From: Ectothiorhodospira magna
Lineage (GTDB): Bacteria; Pseudomonadota; Gammaproteobacteria; Ectothiorhodospirales; Ectothiorhodospiraceae
Length of the DNA stretch: 64,000 nucleotides
NCBI RefSeq assembly: GCF_900110965.1
Contig: NZ_FOFO01000001.1
Coordinates: forward strand, 62,001 to 126,000
Direction of reading: 5' to 3'
Shown one piece after another: positions 1 to 10,746 of the stretch. Under the pieces are notes generated by a model that made no database searches, was not told the DNA's origin, and saw only the letters and a program-made list of their open reading frames with translations. The position numbers and the translations under genes were made by a program. The first letter of the stretch is position 1. Every line of letters begins with the position of its first letter.

Positions 1-2
1 GG

Positions 3-2318
3 CTGTATGGCTATCCGGCCAGCGAGGCGCTGGGCGCCAATCTGGCGGATCTGATCATCCCCCAGCGTGATCGGGAAGCTTTTTCCCGACGCATGGCCCA
101 ACTACGTGACGGCATCAGGCTGCCACCTTCCGAGATTCTCAATTTGCGCCATCGGCAGGGGCACCTGATCACCGTGCATTCCTCTCATGTCATGGTGCGG
201 CATGGTGAAAATGACCTGCGACTGTATTGCATGGATGTGGATATCACGGCGCGCAGCCGGGACCAGGAACGGTTATGGGAAGCCGTGCGTGGTGGCAATG
301 TGGGCCTGTTTGAGTGGCGACCCAACGGAGAGGTCTACCTGACCCCCGAACTCAAGGCACAGATGGGGTATCGGGATGATGAAATGGATAATGACCTGGA
401 AGTCTGGCGTTCCCTGATCCATCCCGATGAACGGGACACCGGGATTCAGCAGTTCGAGCAGTACACACGTCAGCCCGAAGGCCGATTTCGGGTGGAAATA
501 CGGATGCGCCACAAAACCGACGGCTGGCGCTGGATCCTTTACCAAGCCTCTCCCGTGTACGGCCCGGATGGGCGGCTCATCAAGATCCTGGGCTCCAGTC
601 TGGACATCAACGACCGCAAGCAGGCAGAGGAAAAGAGCGAACGACTGGCCTACGCAGTAGAACAAAGTCCCAGCGTGGTGGTCATCACCAACACTGATGG
701 GGTTATTGAGTACGTCAATCAGCATTTCTGCAACGTCACCGGTTTTTCCAGAGAGGATGTGCTGGGGCAACGCACGGGCATGCTGAGTTTTGAGGGAAAG
801 AACGCTGACAAATACGCCAGCATCCGGGAGACCCTCAGCAAAGGGGGAACCTGGGAGGGAGAATTCAACAATCGCAAACAATCCGGGGAACCCTACTGGG
901 AGATGGCGAGAATCGCGCCCATCCGCAACAGCCGGGGTGACGTGACCCACTATATCAAGCTGGCGGAGGACATTTCCGACAAGCGGGCCTTGACTGAACG
1001 CCTGGAATATCTTGCCTTCCACGACCCGCTAACTGGCCTGCCCAATCGCACCCTCATGCTGGACCGCATTGGTCAGGCCATCGTCCAGGCACGGCGGGAT
1101 CGCCATATCCTGGCAGTGGTGTTCATCGACCTGGATGATTTCAAGGTGGTCAACGACTCACTGGGCCATGCCCAGGGTGATCAGTTATTGATACAGGTGG
1201 GGCAGCGGTTGCGCGCCCTGTTGCGCGAAGGGGACACGATTGCACGGTTTGGTGGGGATGAATTCATCCTGTTGCTATCCAGACTCAAACATGTGGATGG
1301 TGTCATCCCCGTCATTGAAAAACTCCAGGACATACTGAGCAGTCCGGTGACCCTCGCTTCTCATCAGGTGCGCGTCACCGCGAGTATCGGAATTGCTCTG
1401 TGTCCCGCGGACAGTGACCGTCCCGACGAGTTGGTGCGCCATGCCGATGCCGCCATGTACCGCGCCAAGTCCGAGGGACGCCGCTGCTATCATTTTTATA
1501 CCCAGGAACTGGACGCCGCCCTGCAGGAGCGAATGGAACTGGATCAAGCCATGCGTCATGCCTTGGAACGGGGCGAGTTCCACCTTGTTTACCAGCCCCG
1601 GGTGGATCTGATCAGTGGTCGGGTGCTCAGTCTTGAAGCGCTGGTGCGCTGGCGGCATCCCGTGTGGGGGATGGTATCGCCAGGTCGCTTTATTCCCCTG
1701 GCGGAGCAGACCGGATTCATATTGACGCTGGGGCCGGAGATCCTGCGGCAGGCCTGTGAACAGATTCATATCTGGAAGGCCCGTGGCATTCCCACCGTGC
1801 CTGTGGCGGTCAACCTGTCGGCCCGTGAGTTCCGGCAGCCGGATGTTTTCGAACGCATCATGGGTGCGTTATCCACTGCGGGACTTGAAGCCAGTGACCT
1901 GGAAATCGAGATCACCGAAAGTGCGGCCATGAGTTCCGTGGATCAGACCATCCGCACCCTCACCCAGCTCAATGATCGGGGCGTGTGCGTCTCCATAGAT
2001 GATTTTGGTACCGCCTATTCATCCCTGAACTATCTCAAGCGCCTGCCGGTGCATGCCATCAAGATCGATCAATCCTTTGTTTCCGACATGCGGGAAGATC
2101 CTGCCGCCCATCCGGAAGATGCCGCCATCATCCGGGCCATCATAGGATTGGGCCAGACATTGGGCATGACCGTCATCGCGGAGGGCATTGAAAATCAGGT
2201 GCAGCGGGATTTTCTGATCGAGCATGGTTGCCCGCAGGGGCAGGGGTATCTGTTCAGTCGTCCGGTGCCGGCTGGGGAGGTGGAGCGGTTGTTGGGGGTG
2301 GGGGGTGTGGGTGGGTGA
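3..2318 (+). CDS. PAS-GGDEF-EAL cyclic-di-GMP signalling protein (5' end outside window)
   Basis: The reading frame is open back to the left edge. Codons before the first in-window ATG (93) still read as a PAS-like segment (GYPASEALGANLADLI), so the gene starts upstream. Visible in order: the end of one PAS domain, a PAS/PAC unit ending near 620 (LGSSLDINDRKQAEE), a second PAS unit (VVITNTDGVIEYVNQHF, near 680-720), a GGDEF domain with intact RFGGDEF at about 1245-1265, and an EAL domain beginning with LEALVRWRHP near 1635. Intact GGDEF and EAL signatures suggest the protein could make or degrade cyclic-di-GMP; which activity dominates cannot be told. PAS domains imply sensing of a small ligand or redox state. 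The N-terminus and any membrane part are not visible. Confidence 0.93.
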   Translation: MYGYPASEALGANLADLIIPQRDREAFSRRMAQLRDGIRLPPSEILNLRHRQGHLITVHSSHVMVRHGENDLRLYCMDVDITARSRDQERLWEAVRGGNVGLFEWRPNGEVYLTPELKAQMGYRDDEMDNDLEVWRSLIHPDERDTGIQQFEQYTRQPEGRFRVEIRMRHKTDGWRWILYQASPVYGPDGRLIKILGSSLDINDRKQAEEKSERLAYAVEQSPSVVVITNTDGVIEYVNQHFCNVTGFSREDVLGQRTGMLSFEGKNADKYASIRETLSKGGTWEGEFNNRKQSGEPYWEMARIAPIRNSRGDVTHYIKLAEDISDKRALTERLEYLAFHDPLTGLPNRTLMLDRIGQAIVQARRDRHILAVVFIDLDDFKVVNDSLGHAQGDQLLIQVGQRLRALLREGDTIARFGGDEFILLLSRLKHVDGVIPVIEKLQDILSSPVTLASHQVRVTASIGIALCPADSDRPDELVRHADAAMYRAKSEGRRCYHFYTQELDAALQERMELDQAMRHALERGEFHLVYQPRVDLISGRVLSLEALVRWRHPVWGMVSPGRFIPLAEQTGFILTLGPEILRQACEQIHIWKARGIPTVPVAVNLSAREFRQPDVFERIMGALSTAGLEASDLEIEITESAAMSSVDQTIRTLTQLNDRGVCVSIDDFGTAYSSLNYLKRLPVHAIKIDQSFVSDMREDPAAHPEDAAIIRAIIGLGQTLGMTVIAEGIENQVQRDFLIEHGCPQGQGYLFSRPVPAGEVERLLGVGGVGG

Positions 2319-2343
2319 GGCAGGTATGCTGTCATGAGCCTGG

Positions 2344-2373
2344 ATTTTCAGGCGATACATTTTCAGGGGATAC
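2344..2373. repeat. two tandem 15-bp direct repeats upstream of cas3
   Basis: ATTTTCAGGCGATAC (2344-2358) is followed directly by ATTTTCAGGGGATAC (2359-2373), one mismatch. The pair ends 10 bp before the cas3 ATG, in the 65-bp gap after the GGDEF/EAL gene. It could be a regulator site or a chance duplication; no promoter is clear here. Confidence 0.6.
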
Positions 2374-2383
2374 ATAAAGAGCG

Positions 2384-4960
2384 ATGGAAGCCATTTACAA
2401 ATATTGGGGCAAGGCCCGCGCGGAAGCAGATGCACAGGATTTCTGCCATCTTCTTCCCTATCATTGCCTGGACGTTACCGCAGTCGCTGATGCATGGTGG
2501 CAGTCCAGTCCTGTCATTCAGCGGCTCATGGTGGTGCATGGCGATGCAGATCCGGTAAAGATTCACGCTTGGGTGCTGTTTTTTGTTGCCCTGCACGATC
2601 TGGGCAAGTTCGATATCCGCTTCCAGCTCAAGTCCATTCCCGCATTGCTGCATCTGCGCCCGGACTTTGATCTCGACAGCGTGGAGCCGGAACCTTACGC
2701 CCATGGTCCAGCAGGTTGTGGCTGGCTTGAGCATGCCGTGCCCCTGCACAGTGATGATCGTTATGACTGCTGGCAGCCCTGGATGCAGGCCGTGGCCGGG
2801 CATCACGGCGATCTTTCCAGTCCGAAGATACCTGCTGACCCGGATGCCGACGAAGAGGTTTGCCGCTTTGACAAGGAGGCCAGGAGAGCCTGGCTGCAAT
2901 CTCTGGCCCGGCTGTTTCTGGAGCCTGCCGGGCTTTCCCTCCTGGATGACCCGCCGACCTGTCCACAGATCATGGCCGGATTTTGTTCGATTGCTGACTG
3001 GATCGGATCCAACACCGACTGGTTTGAGTATCGGGATATAGTGCAACCGCTTCAGGAATATTGGGAAGCTGAGGCAAAAAAGCGAGCTCTATTCGCATTG
3101 GAAAGCACGGGCATGTTGGGTAAAGGGCCAGCCCAGGGGGGAATGGCCGCCATTTTTCCTGATTGCTCACCTCGTCAGATTCAATGCTTGGTCGATGATC
3201 TACCCCGGGAGGCTGGATTGCTGCTGGTGGAGGGGCCGACAGGCTGTGGCAAAACAGAGTTCAGTCTGGCCTATGCCGCCCATCTTCTGGCTACCGGGGT
3301 GGCGGAGGCGATCATCTTCGCCTTGCCGACTCAGGCCACGGCCAATGCCATGCTAAACCGGCTGGAAAAGGTGGCGCCAAATCTCTTTCCCGGCCAGAAA
3401 AACGTGGTACTGGCTCATGGGCGTGCTTCACGCCATGAAGGATATATGGCGCTTAAGGAAGCCGGTCGTCGCCTGACCGCTCAGGGCGAGGAAGATGCTG
3501 CCGTACAGTGTGCCGATTGGCTTGCCCAGAGTCGAAAGCGGGTCTTTCTCGGGCAGATTGGCGTTTGCACCATCGACCAGGTATTGATTTCCGTGCTGGC
3601 GATCCGTCATCACTTCGTCCGTGCCTTCGGTGTGCGTCGTGCCGTACTGATTGTAGATGAGGTGCATGCCTATGATGCCTATATGTATGGCCTGTTGACC
3701 CGTGTCCTTCATGCTCAGGCCACTGCCGGGGGTAGCGCCATACTCATGTCTGCCACTTTGCCGGCCTACCAGCGGGATCTGCTGTTGGACGCTTGGGGTG
3801 GCGAAGTACCGGAACAACAATCCAGTGCCTATCCATTGATTTCCTGGGCAGGGCGCGGCACGCCCGTCAGGTACTGGGATCTGAAAGGGGAACCTGCGCA
3901 TTTGCCGGAATCCAGGACCGTTTTCCTGGAACGTCGGGAACGGGTTGATCTTCGTCTGTCGGATCAAGATATCGATCAGGTCATTCAGGCTGCCAATGAA
4001 GGCGCATGCGTGGCCGTGATCTGCAATCTGGTGAGCGAAGCGCAGGGTCTTTGGCGACGATTGCGTGAGAGGTCATCCCAAGTGCCGGTGGATCTGTTCC
4101 ATGCCCGGTATCTGTTTGCAGATCGGCAGGTCATCGAGCAGCGGGTAATGGAATATTATGGTCGTGACAGGATGGCCACCGGCCGCATTCTGGTTGCAAC
4201 CCAAGTGGTGGAGCAGAGCCTGGACCTGGACTTTGACTGGTTGATCACTCAGCTCTGCCCCGTGGATTTGCTGTTCCAGCGTATGGGGCGGCTGCATCGT
4301 CACCCACGCACTGATCGGCCGGCCGGATTTGAAGACCCCCGCTGCACGGTGCTGTTGCCGCCGGATGAGCAATATGGTCTGCACGAAGTCATCTACCAGT
4401 GTCGTCGGGTGTTGTGGCGAACTCACCGCCGGTTGCAGGAAACGGACAGGATTACGTTCCCTGATGTTTACCGCCCTTGGATCGAGTCCGTGTACGCGGA
4501 AGAAGCCTGGCTGGATGAGCCGGAAGCCGTTCTCCAGAACTGGGAAACTTTCCAGAATTCAGCATTGGGCAAATTTTTCGGTGCTCGCCAGCTTGCCGAA
4601 GCCGACATGATGCCCTTGCAAGATACCGATGCCAACGCGGCGGCCATGACGCGTGATGGGGATAATGGACTTAAGGTGCTGCTGCTGCAAAGCATGCCGC
4701 AGGGTCCTGCCTACCTGAATGGTCGTCAGGAATCTGCCCTTGATGATTTTGAACGCCGCGAAGCCGAGGATCTCAACGCCGTCAATGCGCCCAAAGGCTG
4801 GAAGGCGGCCTTGGGTAATCCGGATGAACATGGGCGTTACCGGTTGATCCTGGAACCACAGGCTGATGGCAGTTGGTCTGTCGGTGCGATGAGGTATTCC
4901 AGGGAGATCGGGCTGGAATGGCGGGAGGGCGATTCCTCCCTCCCGTCACAGCCCCAGTGA
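2384..4960 (+). CDS. cas3: CRISPR-associated helicase/nuclease Cas3, type I-E
   Basis: Cas3 is recruited by Cascade after target recognition; it nicks and unwinds the DNA and degrades it processively. The 858-aa product starts like E. coli Cas3. An N-terminal HD nuclease domain has H22, H27 and the HD pair H71-D72 (LHDLGK). The SF2 helicase has Walker A GPTGCGKT (284-291), DEVH box (425-428) and MSATLP motif III. Length fits the I-E family (about 890 aa). The start has only a weak Shine-Dalgarno (AAAGAG). It is the first gene of the cas locus but is separated from cse1 by 238 bp, so it may be transcribed apart from Cascade. No damage is visible. Confidence 0.97.
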   Translation: MEAIYKYWGKARAEADAQDFCHLLPYHCLDVTAVADAWWQSSPVIQRLMVVHGDADPVKIHAWVLFFVALHDLGKFDIRFQLKSIPALLHLRPDFDLDSVEPEPYAHGPAGCGWLEHAVPLHSDDRYDCWQPWMQAVAGHHGDLSSPKIPADPDADEEVCRFDKEARRAWLQSLARLFLEPAGLSLLDDPPTCPQIMAGFCSIADWIGSNTDWFEYRDIVQPLQEYWEAEAKKRALFALESTGMLGKGPAQGGMAAIFPDCSPRQIQCLVDDLPREAGLLLVEGPTGCGKTEFSLAYAAHLLATGVAEAIIFALPTQATANAMLNRLEKVAPNLFPGQKNVVLAHGRASRHEGYMALKEAGRRLTAQGEEDAAVQCADWLAQSRKRVFLGQIGVCTIDQVLISVLAIRHHFVRAFGVRRAVLIVDEVHAYDAYMYGLLTRVLHAQATAGGSAILMSATLPAYQRDLLLDAWGGEVPEQQSSAYPLISWAGRGTPVRYWDLKGEPAHLPESRTVFLERRERVDLRLSDQDIDQVIQAANEGACVAVICNLVSEAQGLWRRLRERSSQVPVDLFHARYLFADRQVIEQRVMEYYGRDRMATGRILVATQVVEQSLDLDFDWLITQLCPVDLLFQRMGRLHRHPRTDRPAGFEDPRCTVLLPPDEQYGLHEVIYQCRRVLWRTHRRLQETDRITFPDVYRPWIESVYAEEAWLDEPEAVLQNWETFQNSALGKFFGARQLAEADMMPLQDTDANAAAMTRDGDNGLKVLLLQSMPQGPAYLNGRQESALDDFERREAEDLNAVNAPKGWKAALGNPDEHGRYRLILEPQADGSWSVGAMRYSREIGLEWREGDSSLPSQPQ

Positions 4961-5030
4961 TCTGGGGAACAGGGAAAATACTCCAAACCGGAGACAAGAA
5001 AATACCGGTGCATCCCCAAGAAGGGGCGGA

Positions 5031-5068
5031 CCTGATTCATGTGAGGGATACTATCTGTCTGAATCAGG
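5031..5068. promoter_or_regulatory. 9-bp inverted repeat, candidate operator upstream of cse1
   Basis: CCTGATTCA (5031-5039) and TGAATCAGG (5060-5068) are perfect inverted repeats whose centres lie about three helical turns apart. They sit 48 bp upstream of the candidate cse1 -35 box. The layout suits a dimeric regulator, but no regulator can be named from sequence. Confidence 0.45.
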
Positions 5069-5115
5069 CCGTCACCATTGTCTCAAAGGTGGGTTTTTTT
5101 CCTCAAGATAATACC

Positions 5116-5143
5116 TTGTGTTTTTGTTTTTAAGTGCTAGAGT
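5116..5143 (+). promoter_or_regulatory. candidate sigma70 promoter for the Cascade-cas1-cas2 operon
   Basis: TTGTGT (5116-5121), a 16-bp spacer and TAGAGT (5138-5143) lie in a T-rich stretch about 55 bp before the cse1 ATG. Position and base composition suit a start for the cse1-cas2 transcript. The boxes are moderate matches, so this is a prediction only. Confidence 0.4.
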
Positions 5144-5198
5144 CAAGGTGTGTCCTTCCTGCGAAGGGCTTCACCATCGACTTCAAAGGAGGTTTGCC

Positions 5199-6695
5199 AT
5201 GGAGTGCCTGCTGGAGTCCGACTGGATTCCTGTTCGTAGTCGGGATGGGGTGACTGTCCGGCGTATTGGGTTACGCCAGTTGTTGACCGAGGATCACCCA
5301 TGGTCGGTGAGCCTGTCTCGGGATGACATGGAAGTGGCAGCCATACAGTTGCTGATCTGCCTGGTGCAGACCATTCTTCTCCCCGAGAACCGAAAAGTCT
5401 TACGTGAGCGCGTCGCCTCACCCATTACCCCGGAATCCTTTGATTCAGCCGCCGCTTCTTACCGGGATTGGTTCCGCTTGGACCATCCTGCGACCCCCTT
5501 CATGCAGAGCCGCGGGGTGTCAGCCAAGGATCCGACTCCTATCCAGAAACTGTTTGTGGGATTGCCCGAGGGCAACAATCACGCCTTTTTTAATGATGCC
5601 GGAGAGATTCATGCCGTCTGTCCCGGCTGTGCTGCGATTGCCCTGTTCAATCAAGCCTCCAACTGCCCAAGTTTTGGCGGGGGGTTTAAGGGGGGATTGC
5701 GGGGCGGGGCGCCGGTTACCACGCTGGTGGCCGGCACTGATCTGCGGGAAACCGTCTGGCTGAATGTCCTGTCCGCCGAGGAGCGTGATCGCATTTACCG
5801 GGATGCAACGCAGTGTATCCCCAACTGGGTGGAGCCGTTGGTGGCCGGTAAAACGATACCTGCCGCCGACATCGGTCTGGAAAGGGGACTGCTGTGGCAA
5901 CCCGCCCGTCTGGAGCTTGTGGAATCGGAAGTGGGCCAGTCTTGTGATGCCTGTGGCCTGCCGACCAGCCGGGTTTACACCGCCTTTAACAAGGAGAAGT
6001 TCAATTACACCGTGGAGGGGCTGTGGCATCACCCGCATAGTCCCAGGCTATGGGATCTGAAGAAGGGTGAACGCGCCCGTGACCGCTATCTGTCGTTCAC
6101 CACCATGGCGCCGGCCTGGACCTGGATGAATCATTATCTGCTTCAACGAGAGCAGCATGCAGGCGGGGGGCGTCAGCCTGCTCAGGTGGTTACCCAGTTC
6201 CTCGACGTGTTTGAACGTGCTCTGAGCGCCCGTGAAAGACGTTTTGCCATGATTGTCGCCGGTTATCGGGTCAATCAGGCGGCAGTGCTTGAGCGTCGAC
6301 ACGAACTCTACAGCCTCCCCATGGACTGGCGTATCAGCGAGAGGCAGGTTCAACGCGCCATTAATGAAGCCCTGCGGGTGAAGGATGAGCTTCGCCGCAA
6401 AACCTATGGATTTGCCAAGGAATGCGGCGCTGCTGTCTACCCGTTGGCTGAACAACACTTTTACCAGGCGACGGGACACAGACTTCATGAACTGTTGCGC
6501 CAGATGGATCGACGTGAAGCCCGAATGGCGGTGGACGAATTCATTTGCGCTCTACATCGGATCGCTCGTCGGCTGTTCGATGAATTGACAGCACCTTATC
6601 GGCACTCAGTTGACGGTATGACTGCCTATGCAAAGTTCAGGCGCGCACTGGATGTGGCTCTACGAGAGTCTGAATCGAAGGAGAAAGTGGCATGA
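5199..6695 (+). CDS. casA: Cascade large subunit Cse1 (CasA/Cas8e)
   Basis: Cse1 recognises the PAM in target DNA, helps open the duplex and recruits Cas3. The 498-aa product matches the usual length (about 500). The start at 5199 is set by a strong Shine-Dalgarno (AAAGGAGG, 5186-5193); an in-frame GTG at 5118 would add 27 residues and overlap the promoter. Family features visible: a Cys pair CPGC near residue 144, a glycine-rich loop (GGGFKGGLRGG) soon after it, and a second Cys pair CDAC near 250, which together probably bind zinc. The gene ends in an ATGA overlap with cse2, so the two are translationally coupled. Confidence 0.96.
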   Translation: MECLLESDWIPVRSRDGVTVRRIGLRQLLTEDHPWSVSLSRDDMEVAAIQLLICLVQTILLPENRKVLRERVASPITPESFDSAAASYRDWFRLDHPATPFMQSRGVSAKDPTPIQKLFVGLPEGNNHAFFNDAGEIHAVCPGCAAIALFNQASNCPSFGGGFKGGLRGGAPVTTLVAGTDLRETVWLNVLSAEERDRIYRDATQCIPNWVEPLVAGKTIPAADIGLERGLLWQPARLELVESEVGQSCDACGLPTSRVYTAFNKEKFNYTVEGLWHHPHSPRLWDLKKGERARDRYLSFTTMAPAWTWMNHYLLQREQHAGGGRQPAQVVTQFLDVFERALSARERRFAMIVAGYRVNQAAVLERRHELYSLPMDWRISERQVQRAINEALRVKDELRRKTYGFAKECGAAVYPLAEQHFYQATGHRLHELLRQMDRREARMAVDEFICALHRIARRLFDELTAPYRHSVDGMTAYAKFRRALDVALRESESKEKVA

Positions 6696-7192
6696 CAGCA
6701 CAGAACAATCAAGCGGAGAAAATGGATTTTTTCATACCACTGGTTGATGCCTACCAGCGGCTCGGCACTGGTGGCCAGGCTGACCTGCGCCGGGTGAAAA
6801 ACCTAGATGCCGTGGCCGACCTACCCGCCTATTACCGTTGGCTGGGCAATCGAAAACCCAGCCTCGCACTCCAACGCTTTGCCTTTTTGCTCCCATATTT
6901 GGGACGCCATATCCCGGGCCTTGCCCCCGGGCGGGCATTACGCAAGGGGCGCATCAATGAAATGCGCATGTTTCAGGTCCTGCGCAGCCATTCTCCCCGC
7001 GATCTTGAGCAATTACGCCGACTGTTCCAGCAAGCCGGCTCACCGGGGATGGATGCCAATAAATTGGGCCGCAGCCTTCATTTCTGGGGACGGTCCGCCA
7101 AGCAGGACCTTCTGCGGGACTTTCTGGTAACCGAAATCGACGTGCCCTCCAATGCTTCCGAAGCCGCTGATCTATCCGATGACCAAGGATGA
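6692..7192 (+). CDS. casB: Cascade small subunit Cse2 (CasB)
   Basis: Cse2 forms the dimer along the belly of Cascade that stabilises crRNA and the displaced DNA strand. The product is a 166-aa helical protein with the family-type RRVKNLDAVADLPAYYRW segment and a C-terminal half rich in Leu, Arg and Asp. Identification rests on size, sequence character and its place between cse1 and cas7. The start codon overlaps the cse1 stop (ATGA), which favours 6692. The stop lies 4 bp before the cas7 start. Confidence 0.92.
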   Translation: MTAQNNQAEKMDFFIPLVDAYQRLGTGGQADLRRVKNLDAVADLPAYYRWLGNRKPSLALQRFAFLLPYLGRHIPGLAPGRALRKGRINEMRMFQVLRSHSPRDLEQLRRLFQQAGSPGMDANKLGRSLHFWGRSAKQDLLRDFLVTEIDVPSNASEAADLSDDQG

Positions 7193-7196
7193 AGCC

Positions 7197-8306
7197 ATGA
7201 CTGAAAAAAACTTCCTCAATATCCATGTTCTGATTTCTCACAGCCCGTCCTGTCTCAACCGGGATGACATGAATATGCAGAAGTCCGCAGTGTTTGGGGG
7301 AGTGCGCCGGGTGCGTATCTCCAGCCAGAGCCTCAAGCGGGCCATGCGGACCAGTGAGTATTACCGTGAACATTTGGGGCAACCATCCATGCGTACTCGC
7401 CATCTGGACCGTCTTCGCAAGCGCATGCATGCTGCCCTGGAAGAGCGCTATCCATCGGACCTGATCGACACAGCCATTGAATGGCTGGGTTTTGATGAAG
7501 GCAAGGCGGCGGCCAACGATGATTTTAAGCACCGGGCAGTCGCACCGTGGGTGGCGGAAGAAATTGCCAGTTACTGTGAACAGATCAAGGCAGCACGGGA
7601 CGCCGGCGAAGATGAGCAAAAACTGCGCAAGGAAATGAAAAAACAGGGTAAACGCTTTGATGAGGCTCTGCGCCGCGGCCTGGATGTGGCCTTATCCGGG
7701 CGCATGGCAACTTCCGGTGTCATGACCTCCGTGGACGGCGCCATGTCGGTGGCCCATGCACTGACCACCCATGCCGTGGACGCCGACATTGACTGGTTTA
7801 CCGCAGTGGATGATCTGGTGGATGCGGATGAGGAAACCGGAGCGGGCCACCTGAATACTCAGGAATTCAGTGCTGGAGTATTTTACCGCTACGCCAGTCT
7901 GAATTTGAGACAGTTGCAACGGAATCTGGGTGGTGCAGACCGCCGGGAAGTGCTTGAAATTGCCTCGCACCTGATTCATTTGATGGCAACCGTGGTGCCG
8001 TCTGCAAAGCAGCAGGCATTTGCAGCGCATAACCTGGCCGATGTGGTCATGGTCAGTTTCAGCGACTTGCCCGTTTCCCTTGCCAATGCATTTGAAACGC
8101 CGGTTCACTCCAATGGCAGAAAGGGTTTCCTTGAGCCTTCCACGGAAAAGCTGATGGAATATTCTCAGCGTCTCCGGGAAGGCTACGGCTTGGAGGACGA
8201 GACCGGCGTCTTCAGCACCACGATAAAGATGTCCGAAAAATCGGTATGTCACCAACATCCGACCTTGAAAGCACTCAAGGATTGGGTGGCACATGCCGGA
8301 GTCTGA
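7197..8306 (+). CDS. casC: Cascade backbone subunit Cas7 (CasC/Cse4)
   Basis: Cas7 forms the six-subunit filament that holds the crRNA guide. The 369-aa product starts MTEKNFLNIHVLISHSPSCL and has the family blocks NRDDMNMQKSAVFGG and RRVRISSQSLKRAMR near residues 22-50. I chose 7197 over an in-frame ATG at 7152 because the family N-terminus begins here and an AAGGA motif lies just upstream inside the end of cse2. The C-terminal half holds the usual GHLNTQEFSAGVFYRYASLN block. It is followed 2 bp later by cas5. Confidence 0.96.
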   Translation: MTEKNFLNIHVLISHSPSCLNRDDMNMQKSAVFGGVRRVRISSQSLKRAMRTSEYYREHLGQPSMRTRHLDRLRKRMHAALEERYPSDLIDTAIEWLGFDEGKAAANDDFKHRAVAPWVAEEIASYCEQIKAARDAGEDEQKLRKEMKKQGKRFDEALRRGLDVALSGRMATSGVMTSVDGAMSVAHALTTHAVDADIDWFTAVDDLVDADEETGAGHLNTQEFSAGVFYRYASLNLRQLQRNLGGADRREVLEIASHLIHLMATVVPSAKQQAFAAHNLADVVMVSFSDLPVSLANAFETPVHSNGRKGFLEPSTEKLMEYSQRLREGYGLEDETGVFSTTIKMSEKSVCHQHPTLKALKDWVAHAGV

Positions 8307-8308
8307 AC

Positions 8309-8968
8309 ATGGACTATCTGATTCTCAAATTGGAAGGCCCCATGCAGGCATGGGGTACCCATACATTTGAAGACTATCGCCCAACACAGCCGTTTCCTAC
8401 CTTGAGTGCTATTATCGGCCTGCTGGGTGCCTGTCTGGGCATACATCGCCATGAGCGAGACAGGTTGATTGATCTTGGTGATAGTCTGGAGGTGACCATC
8501 CGGGCAGATCAAAGACCTCGCAGGGATCCGATGACCATCACCGACTTTCACACTGTGCTGGACGCCAGAAAGGTAGGTGGTGGTGTGAATCCTCATCCCG
8601 TGGTGTCGCGCCGGGAGTATCTTTGTGATGCTGGCTTTACCTTGGTATTGGCGCAACGGGATGCGGCGGTCTTCGATCTGGAAACCATTGCGGAGGCAGT
8701 AAAAAAACCATTTTACACCCCTTTTCTCGGTCGGCGCTCCTGCCCATTGACCCGCCCACTGTTTGAGCGATGGTGCCAGGCGGACTGTGCGCTATCCGCT
8801 TTAGCGGAGATATCGCCGGGTCGCGGCCTTGTGTATAGCTGCAATGCAGACTTGGGGAATAGTCGACGCATGGTCAGAGATGTACCCTTGCCGGGGCACC
8901 GGCAGTTTGGTACCAGGCAGCTTGGGGTTATCGTCAGCAAGGAGCAGCATGGTGATGTATCTAAGTAA
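8309..8968 (+). CDS. casD: Cascade subunit Cas5 (CasD)
   Basis: Cas5 caps the 5' handle of the crRNA at the foot of Cascade. The 219-aa product begins MDYLILKLEGPMQAWGTHTF, the standard Cas5e start, followed by RPTQPFPTLSAIIGLLGACLG. The next conserved blocks are DFHTVLDARK and RREYLCDAGFTL. The start at 8309 is 2 bp after the cas7 stop; longer in-frame starts back to 8246 would overlap cas7 and lack family similarity. The 3' end overlaps the cas6e start. Confidence 0.95.
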   Translation: MDYLILKLEGPMQAWGTHTFEDYRPTQPFPTLSAIIGLLGACLGIHRHERDRLIDLGDSLEVTIRADQRPRRDPMTITDFHTVLDARKVGGGVNPHPVVSRREYLCDAGFTLVLAQRDAAVFDLETIAEAVKKPFYTPFLGRRSCPLTRPLFERWCQADCALSALAEISPGRGLVYSCNADLGNSRRMVRDVPLPGHRQFGTRQLGVIVSKEQHGDVSK

Positions 8969-9548
8969 AGTCCTGCTACAGGATGCGACGCAGCCCTATC
9001 AATGGCATCGCAACTTATGGGCACTTTTTCCTGATCAACCGGATGCCTCTCGTCCATTTCTTTTCCGCTTGGAACGTCAGGTACGTGGTGGGGCCGAGGT
9101 GCTGATGCAGTCCTCACTGGAGCCTGTTGCCTCGGGAGGCTGTTCCACCGTTATTGCCACTCGACCGTTTCAGCCGCAGGTAGCTGAAGGGCAGCCCCTG
9201 CGGTTTCGTCTGGTGGCCAATCCAGTCAAGACGATTCAGGATGAGTCTGGCCGCATGAATGGAAAAGGGCGGATTAAAAGCTGCCGTGTCCCTCTGATTG
9301 ACGAGCAGCAACAGTCTCTGTGGTTGCAAAAGAAACTGGATGGTGTGGCTTCGCTACAGGAAACGATGGTCATGAGTCGAAAGGTGCTTCACTTCCGTAA
9401 AGGCGGTAAGGCCGGGAAGATTGTGCAGACTACCTTCGAGGGCGTATTGCGAGTGGAATCACCCGAACGGTTCTGGAACCTGCAGTCACATGGTATTGGC
9501 CCGGCCAAGGCATTCGGCTGCGGGCTGTTGACCCTGGCGAGGCTGTAG
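8955..9548 (+). CDS. casE: CRISPR RNA endonuclease Cas6e (CasE/Cse3)
   Basis: Cas6e cuts the pre-crRNA at the base of each repeat hairpin and stays bound to the 3' end. The 197-aa product aligns well with E. coli CasE: MYLSKVLLQDATQ at the start, RFRLVANPVKTI and CRVPLI in the middle, and the RNA-binding glycine-rich loop GIGPAKAFGCGLL at the C-terminus. Two ATGs compete: 8949 adds Met-Val and 8955 matches the family start. The AAGGAG at 8939-8944 lies 4 or 10 nt away respectively. The gene overlaps the end of cas5. Confidence 0.95.
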   Translation: MYLSKVLLQDATQPYQWHRNLWALFPDQPDASRPFLFRLERQVRGGAEVLMQSSLEPVASGGCSTVIATRPFQPQVAEGQPLRFRLVANPVKTIQDESGRMNGKGRIKSCRVPLIDEQQQSLWLQKKLDGVASLQETMVMSRKVLHFRKGGKAGKIVQTTFEGVLRVESPERFWNLQSHGIGPAKAFGCGLLTLARL

Positions 9549-9551
9549 ACC

Positions 9552-10746
<1,195 letters not shown>

